DNA from: Amphibalanus amphitrite
Lineage: Eukaryota; Arthropoda; Thecostraca; Balanomorpha; Balanidae
Reading direction: 5' to 3'
Length of the DNA stretch: 64,000 nt
Assembly (NCBI RefSeq): GCF_019059575.1
Contig: NW_024881693.1
Coordinates: forward strand, 186,001 to 250,000
Part shown: positions 9,951-19,941 of the stretch, piece after piece
How the letters are laid out: each line of letters begins with the position of its first letter
How positions within the stretch are numbered: position 1 is the stretch's first letter
Translations under genes and position numbers: made by a program
Notes under the pieces: model-generated
Databases searched by the model: none
What the model saw: the letters and a program-made list of their open reading frames with translations, nothing else
What the model was told of the DNA's origin: nothing

Positions 9951-12900
9951 TTAAACACCATAAAAAGATGTTTGGCGGCGAAGACGCGACGAACGACGGA
10001 GAGGGGGCTGCGAAGCAGGCGGCGGGCCCGGCGGCACGCGGCGAGACGGGCTAGAGCCGCCGGGGGCTCCCGAGCGGCTGGGTGCAGTAGGCGGGCGGTC
10101 CACCGAGCTGTCTGGCGCTGTAGGAGGCGTGTCGATCACCAGGACGTCCGGCGCAGGAGGCGGCGTTGCGGCAGGCGCGTAGTCCGTGAAGGCCGGCTTA
10201 CACCGAGCCAGGGTGACGGTGTCGCGTCGCCCGAGACGGTCGATGGTGACGGTGTGCTGGTCGCGGGATAGGACACGATAAGGACCGTCATAGACGTATT
10301 GGAAAGGAGAGCGATGCGAATCGCGTCGGATGAAGACGTGGGAGCAGGTTTGCATGTCTTGAGAGATGAAGATTTGGCGGGAGCCAGGACGAGGAGGAGT
10401 TGGACGGAGCTCCGACATGGCGGCACGGAGACGAGAGGCTAGGGAAGCCGGATCAGAAGAAGTGTCCGACGACATGGGGGAGAGGAAGTCACCAGGAAGT
10501 CGAAGACTGCAACCATAGACTAGGTCTGCAGCGGTGCATCCGAGATCCTCCTTGAGGGCCGTGCGCACTCCGAGTAGCACCAGAGGAAGTCGGTCCGACC
10601 AGGAGGCGGCGTCGTCATCGGTCCGCAAAGCTGACTTCAGTTGGCGGTGGAAGCGCTCTACCATCCCGTTTGCTTCTGGGTGGTAGGCGCAGGTCCGGAT
10701 CCGAGAGGTGCCGAGAAGCTTGGAGACTTCTGTCCAGAGGCGGGACTCGAACTGGGATCCTCTGTCGGTGGTGATGAGTTCGGGTACTCCGAAGCGGGCG
10801 ATCCAGCCGCTGACGAGATGCCGAGCCACCGTGACGGCGTCCATGGTGGGCAGAGGAATTGCCTCGGGCCATCGGGTGAAGCGGTCGACGACAGTCAGGA
10901 GATAGGAGTTGCCATGGGACGGAGGAAGTGGTGCGACAAGGTCGATGTGGATGTGCAGGAAGCGAGAGTCAGGTGGCTGGAAGCTGCCCATGGGTGGCTT
11001 CGTGTGGCGCTGGATCTTGGCACGCTGGCAGTGCTGGCAGCTCCGGACGAAGGCACGGATGTCCGCGTTGATGTGGGGCCAGATGAACCTCGATGAGATG
11101 AGATGACGCGTAGCGTTGATGCCAGGATGAGACAGGTCGTGGAAGCTCTTGATGATGGAAGGGCGGAGTCTGGCTGGGACTACAGGTCTAGGTGTGGCCG
11201 TTGAGGTGTCGCACCAGAGACGTAGATGCGGATGATCAGGGACTGGGAAGTCACGGATGATCAGAGATGAGGATTGTTGCAGCTTCGGCAGGTCAGGATC
11301 GTTGGCTTGGTGTAGGGCGATGTCGGCCAAGCTCAGAAGGCCGGGTGAAGGTGTAGCTGCGGCAGAAGCTGGCGCAGACACTGAGCTGATCCGTGAGATG
11401 GCGTCAGCTACCGGGTTGAGGTGTCCAGGAACATGTCCGATCTTGCTGGTGTGCTGCAGAATCAGGTCCATGTGACGTTGTTCACGGAGAGAATGGTTGG
11501 CGTTGCCTTTGGCCTTGAGAGCAAAGACGAGCGGCTTGTGGTCCGTGAGGATCTCGAAGTCGCGTCCTTCCAGATAGGGCAGGAAATGTCGCACGGCGAG
11601 GTACATGGCGAGCAATTCCCGTCCAAAGGTGCTGTAGCGGCGTTGGGTGGGCGTGAACTTGCGCGAGAAGAAGACGAGAGGCTGAAGAGAACCACCAACT
11701 CGCTGGTGGAGCGCGGCGCCGGCTGCCGTGCTGCTGGCGTCAGTGCTGAGGCTCAGAGCTGCATCTTTGACGGGATGAGCGAGCTGGGTGACGTCAGCGA
11801 GGGCGGCTTTGGCTGCAGAGAAGGCGGCGTCTGCCTCTGAGGTCCACGTGACTGAAGCAGCTCGGTCGTCTGAGGCAGTCAGGCCGTGGAGAGGTGCCAG
11901 AAGAGCAGCAGCGTGTGGGATGAAGCGGTGATAGAAGTTGATCATCCCCAGGAACTTCTTGAGGCTCTTCTTTGACTCTGGACGGTCGAAGTTCTTGATC
12001 GCACTGACTCGATCGTCGAGAGGAGTGATGCCTCCGCTGGAGATCTGGTGGCCGAGGTAGGAGATGCTTTCCATGCCGAAGGCGCACTTCGATGGGTTGA
12101 GGAGCACACCGTTGCGGGAAAGACGGCTGAAGACCTCTCGGAGGTGTGTGAGATGTTCCGAGATGCTGCTGCTGGCGATGAGGATGTCGTCTACATAGAC
12201 GAAGGCGAAGTCCAGGCCACGGAGGATGTGATCCATGAACCGTTGGAAGGTCTGAGCGCAGTTCCGGAGACCGTACGGCATACGGAGGAACTCGAAGGCG
12301 CCGAAGGGCGTTGTGATCGCTGTCTTGGCGATGTCTTCTGGGGCCATCGGTATCTGGTTGAAGGCCCTGACGAGGTCGAGCCGAGAGTAGATCGATGTCC
12401 CAGCGAGGCAGGCAGTGAAGTCATGGAGATGTGGTAGTGGGTACCGGTCAGGCACTGTGATGCGGTTCAGTGCACGGTAATCTCCACAGGGTCTCCAATC
12501 TCCAGACGACTTGGGCACCATGTGCAGCGGTGATGCATACCGACTGCTGCTGGGTCGGATGACTCCGAGACTGAGAAGGCGCTGGAACTCTGCCTTGGCA
12601 GTGGCGAGTCGAGCTGGATCCAGACGGCGTGGGCGGCAGAAGACCGGAGGGCCGGTAGTCTCGATGTGATGTCGGACTGAGTGCTGTGGCTCCGGATGAT
12701 GTGACGGCTGGGTGAGGCTGGGGAATTCTCGAAGGAGGTTAAGGAATGCTGGGTTGTCGGATCCGACGACGGCTGTCAGTCCGGTGGATGGCACTGAAGA
12801 GTGGGAAGCAGGTGAAGACAACTCAGTTAGGTGGTCGATGAGACGGCCTCTCTTGGTGTCGACGAGGAGATCATACGAGGAGAGGAAGTCGGCTCCTAGG

Positions 12901-13201
12901 AGAGGATGGGAGACGTCCGCGATGATGAAGATCCAGTTGAAATCTCTTCTGAGGCCGAGAGAAAGCGTGAGCATGCGCTGACCATAGGTCTGGATGCTGC
13001 TGTTGTTGGCTGCTTGCAGATCCAGTCCGTTGGTTCCGCGAGCACGATCGGTGGGTGTCGCTGGAAGAACACTGTACTCGGCTCAAGTGTCGATGAGGAA
13101 GGTGATGCCAGTGTTGTTGTCCTTGAGTCTCAGAAGGCCGCTGGCTGGAGGGACGTCAGGGTTGAGCAGGGCAGGTGCAGACGTCTGTGTCACCTGTCCT
13201 A
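9951..13201 (-). pseudogene. Pol of the CsRn1-like element (protease, RT, RNase H, integrase)
   Basis: The frame is -1 relative to gag and is entered near the slippery heptamer at 13214-13208. Protease comes first: the FLIDT motif is followed by TGA (13085-13083) where the DTG glycine codon is expected, so the active site is broken by a nonsense change. The rest, 12974-9951, is open for 1,007 codons. It holds RT with YVDD at about 12200-12190, RNase H ([14 protein letters not shown] near 11750; TDHKP near 11540), an HHCC zinc-binding integrase N-terminus at about 11140-11020, and integrase catalytic motifs ([27 protein letters not shown]) between about 10960 and 10640. The C-terminus is Pro/Ser-rich. 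It encodes replication and integration functions of the retrotransposon. Confidence 0.88.
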
Positions 13202-14206
13202 CTGCTGGTTTCCCGAGGTCGGAGTTGCAGTTGCAGACCACGAGCACGGTGACTGACATGAGCGCGCGTTGGTACCGAACTTGTGGTGGTACCAGCAGTA
13301 AGAAGCACCAGCGCCGGTAGACGTGTTGGTTGCAGGGCTGGGTGACCGGGCAGCAGCAGACAGGTCGCGTGGTGGACGGTGGCGAGCGCGGCCGGGCGCA
13401 CGGGATGCAGACCTCTCTCGGCGGCGCGTCTCGTCCACCAGTGTGGCGACTGATGTTGTGAGGGCCGTGATACCAGTCAGCAGCTGGCTCATCAGGTCTT
13501 GGAGGTGGAAGGGTCCTGCAGGAGCAGCAGGTGAGGCTGCAGCAGGCGCAGAAGTCGATACCGCGGCGAGAAGGCCTGAGGTAGGTGCAGCGACGTCCGA
13601 CTGCTGCGGAAGCTCCAGGAGTCGGTCGGCAGTGCTAGCGATGGTCGCAAGGTCCGTCCCAGGCGGCAGGCACTGGAGGAAGGGCTGAGTCCGAGGCGGA
13701 AGAGCATTGAGGAAGATCTGGCGGATGAGCGGGGAATCTTGTGAGCCTTCAGCTTCAGCAAGGTCCAGGAGATGCCGAAGGAATTGGGAAGGACGCCTGT
13801 CGCCGAGTGGTTGGCCAGAGAGCAGGCAGCGAAGACGCTGTTCGACTGATTTGCCGAACCGCTGACGGATGGCGTCGGAAAGGATGGTGTAAGGTCGGTC
13901 TAGAGGAGGGTTGCGGAGGATGTCGGTGAAGTCGCGCAGGAGGTGGCCAGGAAGGAGAGTAGCGGCGATCCGGAAGCGGCTGAGCTCATCGTCCACAGCT
14001 GCCTGAGAGAAGAAGAGGTCGAGCTGGACGAGCCAGATCACGGGGTCCTCCTCGAAGAAGCGCGGCGGCGCGACGTGGCTGCGTGGCGCGGTCGCCATGC
14101 GGAGGTAGTCCGGTTGGGCGGCAGCGGCAGCAGCAGCAGCGGCATGCGAGGCGGCGGCGGCGGCGGCGGCTGCACCGGCGCCGGCAGGCTGGGTCTTCTG
14201 GTCCAT
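13199..14206 (-). CDS. Gag of the CsRn1-like element
   Basis: 335 codons from the ATG at 14206 (MDQKTQPAG). After an Ala-rich stretch comes a capsid-like region with PPRFFEEDPVIWLVQLDLFF and QRFGKSVEQRLRCLLSGQ. Near the C-terminus is CWYHHKFGTNARSCQSPC, the CHCC-type zinc motif typical of CsRn1-group Gag in place of a CCHC knuckle. The stop is at 13201-13199. The frame overlaps pol, with the heptamer G-GGA-AAC in the gag phase just before the stop. Confidence 0.88.
   Translation of the reverse strand: MDQKTQPAGAGAAAAAAAASHAAAAAAAAAQPDYLRMATAPRSHVAPPRFFEEDPVIWLVQLDLFFSQAAVDDELSRFRIAATLLPGHLLRDFTDILRNPPLDRPYTILSDAIRQRFGKSVEQRLRCLLSGQPLGDRRPSQFLRHLLDLAEAEGSQDSPLIRQIFLNALPPRTQPFLQCLPPGTDLATIASTADRLLELPQQSDVAAPTSGLLAAVSTSAPAAASPAAPAGPFHLQDLMSQLLTGITALTTSVATLVDETRRRERSASRAPGRARHRPPRDLSAAARSPSPATNTSTGAGASYCWYHHKFGTNARSCQSPCSWSATATPTSGNQQ
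13208..13214 (-). promoter_or_regulatory. Predicted -1 frameshift heptamer G GGA AAC
   Basis: On the minus strand the gag codons read TCG GGA AAC CAG CAG TAG. A -1 slip gives GGG AAA and then continues in the open pol frame. This is a canonical X XXY YYZ site positioned three codons before the gag stop. A downstream stimulatory structure was not assessed. Confidence 0.7.
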
Positions 14207-14509
14207 GGCTGCCGAGAGCAATGGTCGGGAAGATCGGTGGCGGCGACGGCGACACGGCGATCGGCAGGTGCTGCGGTGCAGCTGCAGAGGTAGCCGGACG
14301 GTGAGGTGAGCCGATGAAGTAGCTGGATCGTAGTGCAGCAGTAGTAGTCGGCGTTATCCAGTTCCACACAGCACAAAAGTAGGATCCTCGTGGAGACACA
14401 CCATCCGCCACTTCCTTCCTACACAAAAAGAGCTGGAGGAGATAGCTCAGGGTGCAGGCCAGTGTCGGTGTGCCAGGGAACACAAGAGGATAGCGATCCC
14501 TTAGTGCGT

Positions 14510-14526
14510 AGAACGCGGGGTCACCA
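14510..14526 (-). other. Primer binding site, tRNA-Trp type
   Basis: Two bases inside the 5' LTR the minus strand reads TGGTGACCCCGCG. The first 11 bases match the complement of the tRNA-Trp 3' end (CGGGGTCA plus CCA). This is the expected position and primer class for a CsRn1-group element. Confidence 0.7.
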
Positions 14527-14528
14527 AT

Positions 14529-16058
14529 CTGGCTGGTGTAGCCAGTAGAAACACTGTAACATACAGATATCTCATGTATTTCGCCACAAAATCGAGACAT
14601 ATATAATTTTACATACGAACTTAGTTATCTAGTATTGCACACATGTTGGCGAGAACATCGAATGTAATAAACGAATACATATGGTTTTTAATATACACAT
14701 AGCCAATACAATTGTCCAAACAATACAGCAGTTTAAGCGAACGGAACGTTAAAAGGGGGGCGCACAACTTAATCGAAGGCTTTAGCAATTTAGAGACTGG
14801 TAAAAGCGACACCTATTAACCTTCGCCCCAGTGGGGGGGGGGCATATGTTACCACCCTGTCGCGTTTTTTGCGTGTGAATAAAAAACCGCGGCGCGTAGC
14901 GCCGCGCCGCTTGGGGTAGCTTTTGGTACATCAATTTTTGACAATGTGTGAAATTTTTGACCCCAGGTCATGTCAGGTCAGGTCACCAGGTCAAGTTTAC
15001 TGACCAAGCCTAAAAAAAAGTTAACAATCATGTCCAGCCTGCAGTGTTTGTCAGAAAGGTTTGAAACTTGGTGGATTGCATGCTGTTATGGGCGCCTACA
15101 ATTTGTATATCTCGGATTTTTTATATCCGTGATCTAAGGTCAGGTCAGTGGCGTGACCTTTCCATTACAAGTCAATGGAGAAAAATGAAAATGCCTCTAG
15201 ATCCGTGTGTACGCATCGGAACAGTCCAAATATTTCAGAATCACAATGATTTAGTCCACTCGTGATGACCAAGGTGTCATTTTTGCTGATAGCCTCTAGA
15301 CAGGTCATCCGAGGTCACTTGAGGCTACAAACAGTTTTTTGCCAATAACTCGCGATTGGAAAGAGATAGAACGCTGGGGATGGTCTCATTGTGTTTGTCT
15401 TGTTGAGACGCATCGACTGATATGCAACATGACCTTTTCCGGTAAGGTCATGACCTTGACCTGAGGTCAAATTTTCAAGTTGACCTTTCAAGGTCAAATT
15501 ATAGTCCATTCGACGCGTCTCGGCGAGGGGAACACGATTCTGGAAATAGAAATGTCGTGGCTTTTTGTAGTCGAAAGTTATTGTCGAAAAACACTTTTCG
15601 TAAAAACAGCTATTTTTGGAGTTTTTGCCCTCTGGAGGCTAAACCGTTGACCTGAGGTCAATATTGATAATGACCTTTTCAAAAGAAGAGTTCAAAAGCT
15701 ATCGATTGCTGTTCCATGCGTTTTTCTAGCTACCATAGTTCCTGAGATAGCGGCATGTTTTCTGAAAAATATAATGACAATTGGCAAATTTTGACCTTTG
15801 ATGACCTCTGGTGACCCCAATATTGCTCTAAGGTGAAAAATGACCGAAATACTTTCAAACGTACGCATTGAGAGCTATCGACTGCTTTTTACTGCGTCTT
15901 TCTAGCCCTCTTAGTTTTTGAGTTAGAGGTGGGTGGTAACATATGCCCCCCCTCACTAGGGCGAAGTTGGCTGAGACCGCCACTGGGGCGCGGGTTAACA
16001 AAACTGTAACTCGCGGTTCACAGCATCTAGCGGCGACCGGCAGAAGTACATGGCTACA
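14529..16058 (-). repeat. 5' LTR of the CsRn1-like element, interrupted
   Basis: It matches 9470-9933 but is split at TTAA (14816-14819 / 15995-15998) by a 1.18-kb element. The outer part (15999-16058) continues the LTR exactly through GGCTACA. Confidence 0.85.
14820..15994. mobile_element. TTAA-target DNA transposon (non-autonomous)
   Basis: Flanked by TTAA on both sides; the other LTR copy shows the empty site (CTATTAACAAAA). The ends are CCTTCGCCCCAGTGG and the reverse complement of CCCGCGCCCCAGTGG. A second inverted block (GGGCATATGTTACCACC) lies further in at both ends. The interior is unique and non-coding but unusually rich in AGGTCA/TGACCT words. TTAA targets and CCY ends fit a piggyBac-type element. 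No transposase. Confidence 0.85.
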
Positions 16059-16076
16059 GTAGTTCCCGCGCCCCTG

Positions 16077-16977
16077 CTGGTTTAGGGCCATCACAGGCGC
16101 GCGTGTGGCCCTCAGAACTGCTGTTACGGAACGGACCCTTCATAGGCCGACAAGAAGATATCAAGAGCTCACCGGTGCCTTCAGGAGCCTTGTGGGGTTC
16201 TCAGAGACCGGACATGGTGCTCTCAGACGCCGCTGTGACCCTCCGAGTCACCTGTGTGGGACCGTCAGGGTCGCTGGTAACTGACGAGGGTATCGCCGTC
16301 AGATCCGGGGTTTGGGTCGATACGGCTCTATTCCGGCTAGCCAGTATATGCCGTAGCGCTCCCGGGTTGTTATGGTTCCGAACCGCCAAGTCTGGCTCAA
16401 GTCAGACTCCCTGCCATGGCTCAAGTCCGGCTCCCTACGACCAGGTCCGGCTGCACCTCATAGCTGCTCTGGCTTACTGTGGCTGAAGTACGGTGGAGGC
16501 ACGGCACGGCTGATGCGGCATAAGTCCGGCTGTGATGCGGGCGAGCTCCGGTATCGTGTGTCAGCTCCCGTAGGGCCCCAGACCTTGCCCATACTTTAGC
16601 CGGAGCAAATGCCGGAGCTAGCCAGAGTAAGACCAGCTACGGCCAGGACCAAATTTGCTGGCTGGGAATAGGCCGGTTAAGACCCCCATAGTCCGACATG
16701 TGGCCCTCCGAAGCCGGTAAGGGGCCCTCAGAGGCCGCCAAGTGGCCCTCAGAGACTGGCTTGGGGCCCTTGTGGAGATCTTAGTGTTGGTACTTGTGGG
16801 CCCATGAGGGGTTTTTACGAGCCCCGTGGATCCCTTCTATGTCCAAATATGGCCAGCATTGACCCTTAGCGGCCAATTGGCGCCTCAGGGCCCCTCAGGC
16901 CCGAATAACCCGAGGGGACCCTGAGGCCCGACCCTGATTGGGGGGGGGGGGGGCACGTGCCTCACGGCCCACCTGGC
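16077..16977. repeat. Degenerate minisatellite, right part
   Basis: It continues the 24-bp GGCCCTCAGAGGCC array that stops at 9222, with clear units to about 16260 and again at 16690-16800. Between them are looser TCCGGCT-containing repeats. It ends in a G run and TGGCTACGCCACTG (to 16978), which looks like one end of another hAT-type element whose partner was not found. Confidence 0.55.
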
Positions 16978-16978
16978 T

Positions 16979-17708
16979 ACGCCACTGGGGAAAATCGTAA
17001 ACCCGTAAATATCCAAATGCGATCACCTGTCATTTGTCATCGATATTGGGATCGTCTGATTACCGCCAGAGCCTCGTAGCTACCGTTGCCTCCGCGCAAT
17101 GTCCGCCCCTGCGGACCGCAGCGGCTGCTGCACCGGTGCTAATCACCGTCATTGGTTTCTGTCACCTTATTACAGAGGTGTCGGGGCTGCTGCCATGCTG
17201 CCGGCAAATATATTTTTTTCAGAAAGATGTTTATGTAATCAGGTAGCCAAGTACTAGGACGAGCAGAATGATTTTCAAGAAGAACGTTCTGCCCTTGGGA
17301 AATGTTAGTATATAGAAATCCCGGCATTATCAGTACCTTATGGGGATAACCAACCCCGCCTTGTACGGTTGTGCCGCATGGCAAAGCTGCAATCTGTCAC
17401 CCGGTGCAGGGGTTGAGCACCCCCAACCATTTTGAAAAATCGACACCCCTGCGTTTTATAGAATCTGAGTAGCGAATTGATTGAAAATGGGCTCAAGAAT
17501 AAATTTGAAAGGGGGAAATTCCCCCTTCCCTCCCTAGCCGTTCACGCACAATTTGAAAGGGGGAGCGGAATTTTCGAAGGGGGGAAATTCCCCCTCCCCC
17601 TTTAAAAGTTACCCTGATCTTGAAGAATCTTGGCTCCACGGAGAGCTGCAGTCACATCAGTTAGGTATTCTGTAATAACACACACTATTCGTGCCCCCAT
17701 CATTCACT
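16979..17708. other. Intronic sequence, nothing firm
   Basis: Short inverted words (CAGGGGTTGAGCACCCCC and CACCCCTG at 17406-17451; GGGGGAAATTCCCCC-type blocks at 17510-17600) look like remnants of small DNA elements. No gene. Confidence 0.4.
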
Positions 17709-17796
17709 CCTCTGGTAGCTCAGTTGGTAGAGCGGTGGACTGTAGCGGTATTCATCAGACATCCATAGGTCGCTGGTTCAAATCCGGCCCGGAGGA
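17709..17796 (+). tRNA. tRNA-Tyr (GTA) with a 15-nt intron
   Basis: Acceptor stem CCTCTGG/CCGGAGG with one G-T pair, D arm GCTCAGTTGGTAGAGC, anticodon stem GTGGA/TCCAT, anticodon GTA, T arm GCTGG-TTCAAAT-CCGGC and discriminator A. A 15-nt intron follows the base 3' of the anticodon, as is usual for eukaryotic tRNA-Tyr. A TTTT terminator follows within a few bases. It is transcribed by Pol III inside, and antisense to, the NT5DC intron. Confidence 0.95.
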
Positions 17797-18690
17797 CGTT
17801 TTGAAAATTTACTCGCGAGCTCAGAGCTCCCACACACGTTCCAGAACCTTGCGCGGCGTCGCCGCACATTCTTTTAAACTAATGGAACACAAACGATTGC
17901 TGAAATCGGCCGTCCAAAGCAGATCCACAGAGATAATCGCGATAAGCATAGAATTTAGGTACATAATTTGAGCCGACTGGTCATGAAGGACGACAAAAAA
18001 ACGCCTAGCAAATACGAAAGCATAAACACCTACCACAAACACGTCTAGGCTAAGTTCATCAACAAATCTAAAACATGATAAAAGTTTTTACAACAGCTTA
18101 TCACCTCTCATTCCCGTTAGGGAGCCCCTGGTCTCTGACCCCACGATGTCGCCTGGTGCGGAGCTTGCTATGCTACAGAGGTCGCTGTAGTACCACTCGT
18201 CGCGACTCGCTCCGATATAGAGGTCGCTGCAATAGGATATCAGCCGGGGCAAGTCGCAATCCTGTGGAGTGGATTGATTGCGACAGAGGTCATTGGGTAC
18301 CCATGCCAGTGCGCCGTTTATTTTTATTGGAGCTGTCCACATCAATCACAGGGAAGCCAACGCGGATTTTGTTGTCCGACGGCTAATTAGGAAGAGTTGT
18401 TAGCGTTAAGTCCGAAGCTGGCGTTCTCTTGCTGAATTTCGCGCTGGCTGTCGTTTGGCGGCTGAAGCTACAGCTCAAGAGGCGGAGGAAGCACTTGAGG
18501 AGGCCTGGTGAACAACTGCTGCTGGTCTTTGCACGCTGATCGACCCTGGAGGAGCACTGCACTGCACTCAATCTGCACAAAGCTTACCGGTAGGGTGTCT
18601 GGAAGCTGACCGGCTTTCCTTGTCCGCATTGCACGCCTCAGCCTTGGTCTTGCCTGCTATTGTTTCTTGCCTGTCCCTTCTCCCAACCGC
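17797..18690. other. Unassigned; right part probably CR1 5' UTR
   Basis: No gene. The stretch from about 18400 to 18690 precedes CR1 ORF1 without interruption and is a candidate 5' UTR, but the 5' end of the element cannot be fixed. Confidence 0.35.
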
Positions 18691-19941
18691 ATGGCACCGA
18701 CACGCCCTCGTGGCGGTAAGAACAATGCATCTGCTAACAGTCGTGCAGGTACTGGTGCTGCTTCTGCTCAAGGTGCCCCAACAGCGGGTGGGGCAGAGGG
18801 GGGTACTGATGCCGCTTCGGCCCAAGAGACTGATTCTGGCCAAGCTGCATTGGGGGATGAGCCACGGGCTGGAGGGTCTTCACAGCATGATGTGTTTCAC
18901 TGTGGTATGTGCGAGACTGTGGTGGATGACTCTGCAATAGGGTGTGACAGATGTAATGCATGGTTTTGTCCATCTGAGATGTGCACGGGCCTCGCTGACA
19001 ATGCTATTGCTCTAATTTCTTCTCTGCGTGAGGAGAACTCTGTGCTATTTGTGTGCTCTGGATGTCGTGTGAAGCCTGGTGCGGGCGCTTGGACAGAGGT
19101 ACCAAATACTCGCAGCAGGAAGAGCAAGGAAAAGGAAAAAGAAAATGAAACTGTTTGTGTAAAACAACTCTACCTAACTGTCAAAGGTCTATGTTCTGAG
19201 ATGGCTAAGCTCACAGCAAAGCTGGATGCAGCCATTGGACAGAAATCACTGGGGTCTTCTGCTCCTCCCCCACAGCCAACACCTTCAGAGAGAACTGTTC
19301 CGACTTTGTCCTCACGGGACTTCCCTGCCTTGCCCCCTCGTGATGCCAGTGTGGTCAGGCCCTCAGCTGATCAGGACTATCGGAAAATGATCAGACAGGA
19401 AGTCATCGAGGCACGGGAGAGGGAGAAGAGGAGATGTTCAGTGGTCATCAAGGGTCTTGTTGCCAGAACTGCTGATGCCATATCAGCAGAGTTTGCAGAG
19501 CTCTCCACTGTTATGATGGGGGTCAGGGTGTCTCTAACAGACATTGTGAAAATCAAAGATCATCCTGAATTATGTCGAGCAAAGATAATGGACAGCGAGC
19601 TCAGGGCTCTCGTCCTTGACAAGGCAAAATTCTTGAAGGGATCACAGTACGACCATGTTTACATCCGTAGGGACTTAACTTTCACCCAGCGACAGGAACT
19701 AAACATGAGAAGGCAGCAACAACCTATCGCTCGGGTGTTCACAGCGAGCGTGCCTCGGCCTCACGGTGGAGCCGAAGCTCAGAGAAAGTCAGAGTGTAAC
19801 CAGCAGGCAGCACCTGCCAGGGAACCCCCTGTTAGTGGCACTGATACTGAGGCCATGCCCACGGCGAGTGCTCTGCCTGCCACGGAGACCCAGAATAGTG
19901 TGGGAGCACCTGCCACCACCCCTGTCAACCAGGAAAACTAG
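18691..19941 (+). CDS. CR1-type LINE ORF1 (PHD-like zinc finger protein)
   Basis: 416 codons from the ATG at 18691. Residues about 68-125 contain a Cys/His array (CGMC, CDRC, WFC, CTG, CSGC) like the PHD-type finger found in ORF1 of CR1-clade LINEs. A Lys/Glu-rich linker, a short coiled-coil-like segment and a C-terminal nucleic-acid-binding-like region follow. The product is expected to bind the element RNA. Intact. It is followed by ORF2 in the -1 frame. Confidence 0.8.
   Translation: MAPTRPRGGKNNASANSRAGTGAASAQGAPTAGGAEGGTDAASAQETDSGQAALGDEPRAGGSSQHDVFHCGMCETVVDDSAIGCDRCNAWFCPSEMCTGLADNAIALISSLREENSVLFVCSGCRVKPGAGAWTEVPNTRSRKSKEKEKENETVCVKQLYLTVKGLCSEMAKLTAKLDAAIGQKSLGSSAPPPQPTPSERTVPTLSSRDFPALPPRDASVVRPSADQDYRKMIRQEVIEAREREKRRCSVVIKGLVARTADAISAEFAELSTVMMGVRVSLTDIVKIKDHPELCRAKIMDSELRALVLDKAKFLKGSQYDHVYIRRDLTFTQRQELNMRRQQQPIARVFTASVPRPHGGAEAQRKSECNQQAAPAREPPVSGTDTEAMPTASALPATETQNSVGAPATTPVNQEN

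Larger units (their letters stand above)
9470..16058 (-). mobile_element. CsRn1-like Ty3/gypsy LTR retrotransposon
   Basis: Minus-strand element flanked by the 5-bp duplication GTAGT (9465-9469 and 16059-16063). The 3' LTR is 9470-9933 and the 5' LTR is 14529-16058, the latter enlarged by a TTAA element. Next to the 5' LTR is TGGTGACCCCG (14526-14516 on the minus strand), complementary to the 3' end of tRNA-Trp, the primer reported for the CsRn1 group. A polypurine tract (AGGGCGGGGGAGTGA) abuts the 3' LTR. Order: gag, protease, RT, RNase H, integrase. It is defective because of a stop codon in protease. The LTR copies differ by an 83-bp and a 28-bp length change and few substitutions, so insertion is fairly recent. 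Confidence 0.88.
9231..16076. mobile_element. hAT-type element split by an LTR retrotransposon
   Basis: It begins CATAGGCGCGGGAGCC and ends TTCCCGCGCCCCTG (TIR about 13 bp, imperfect). The exact 8-bp duplication CTGGTTTA lies at 9223-9230 and 16077-16084. Its own sequence is only about 250 bp (9231-9469 plus 16064-16076). The rest is the CsRn1-like element inserted near its right end. No transposase. Confidence 0.8.

Noticed and set aside
9972..13688. Plus-strand open frames opposite the CsRn1-like element
   Set aside because: Antisense shadows of GC-rich gag-pol; no recognisable domains.
16926..16978. G-run followed by TGGCTACGCCACTG as a complete hAT element
   Set aside because: Only one end is visible; no matching 8-bp flank or partner end was found.
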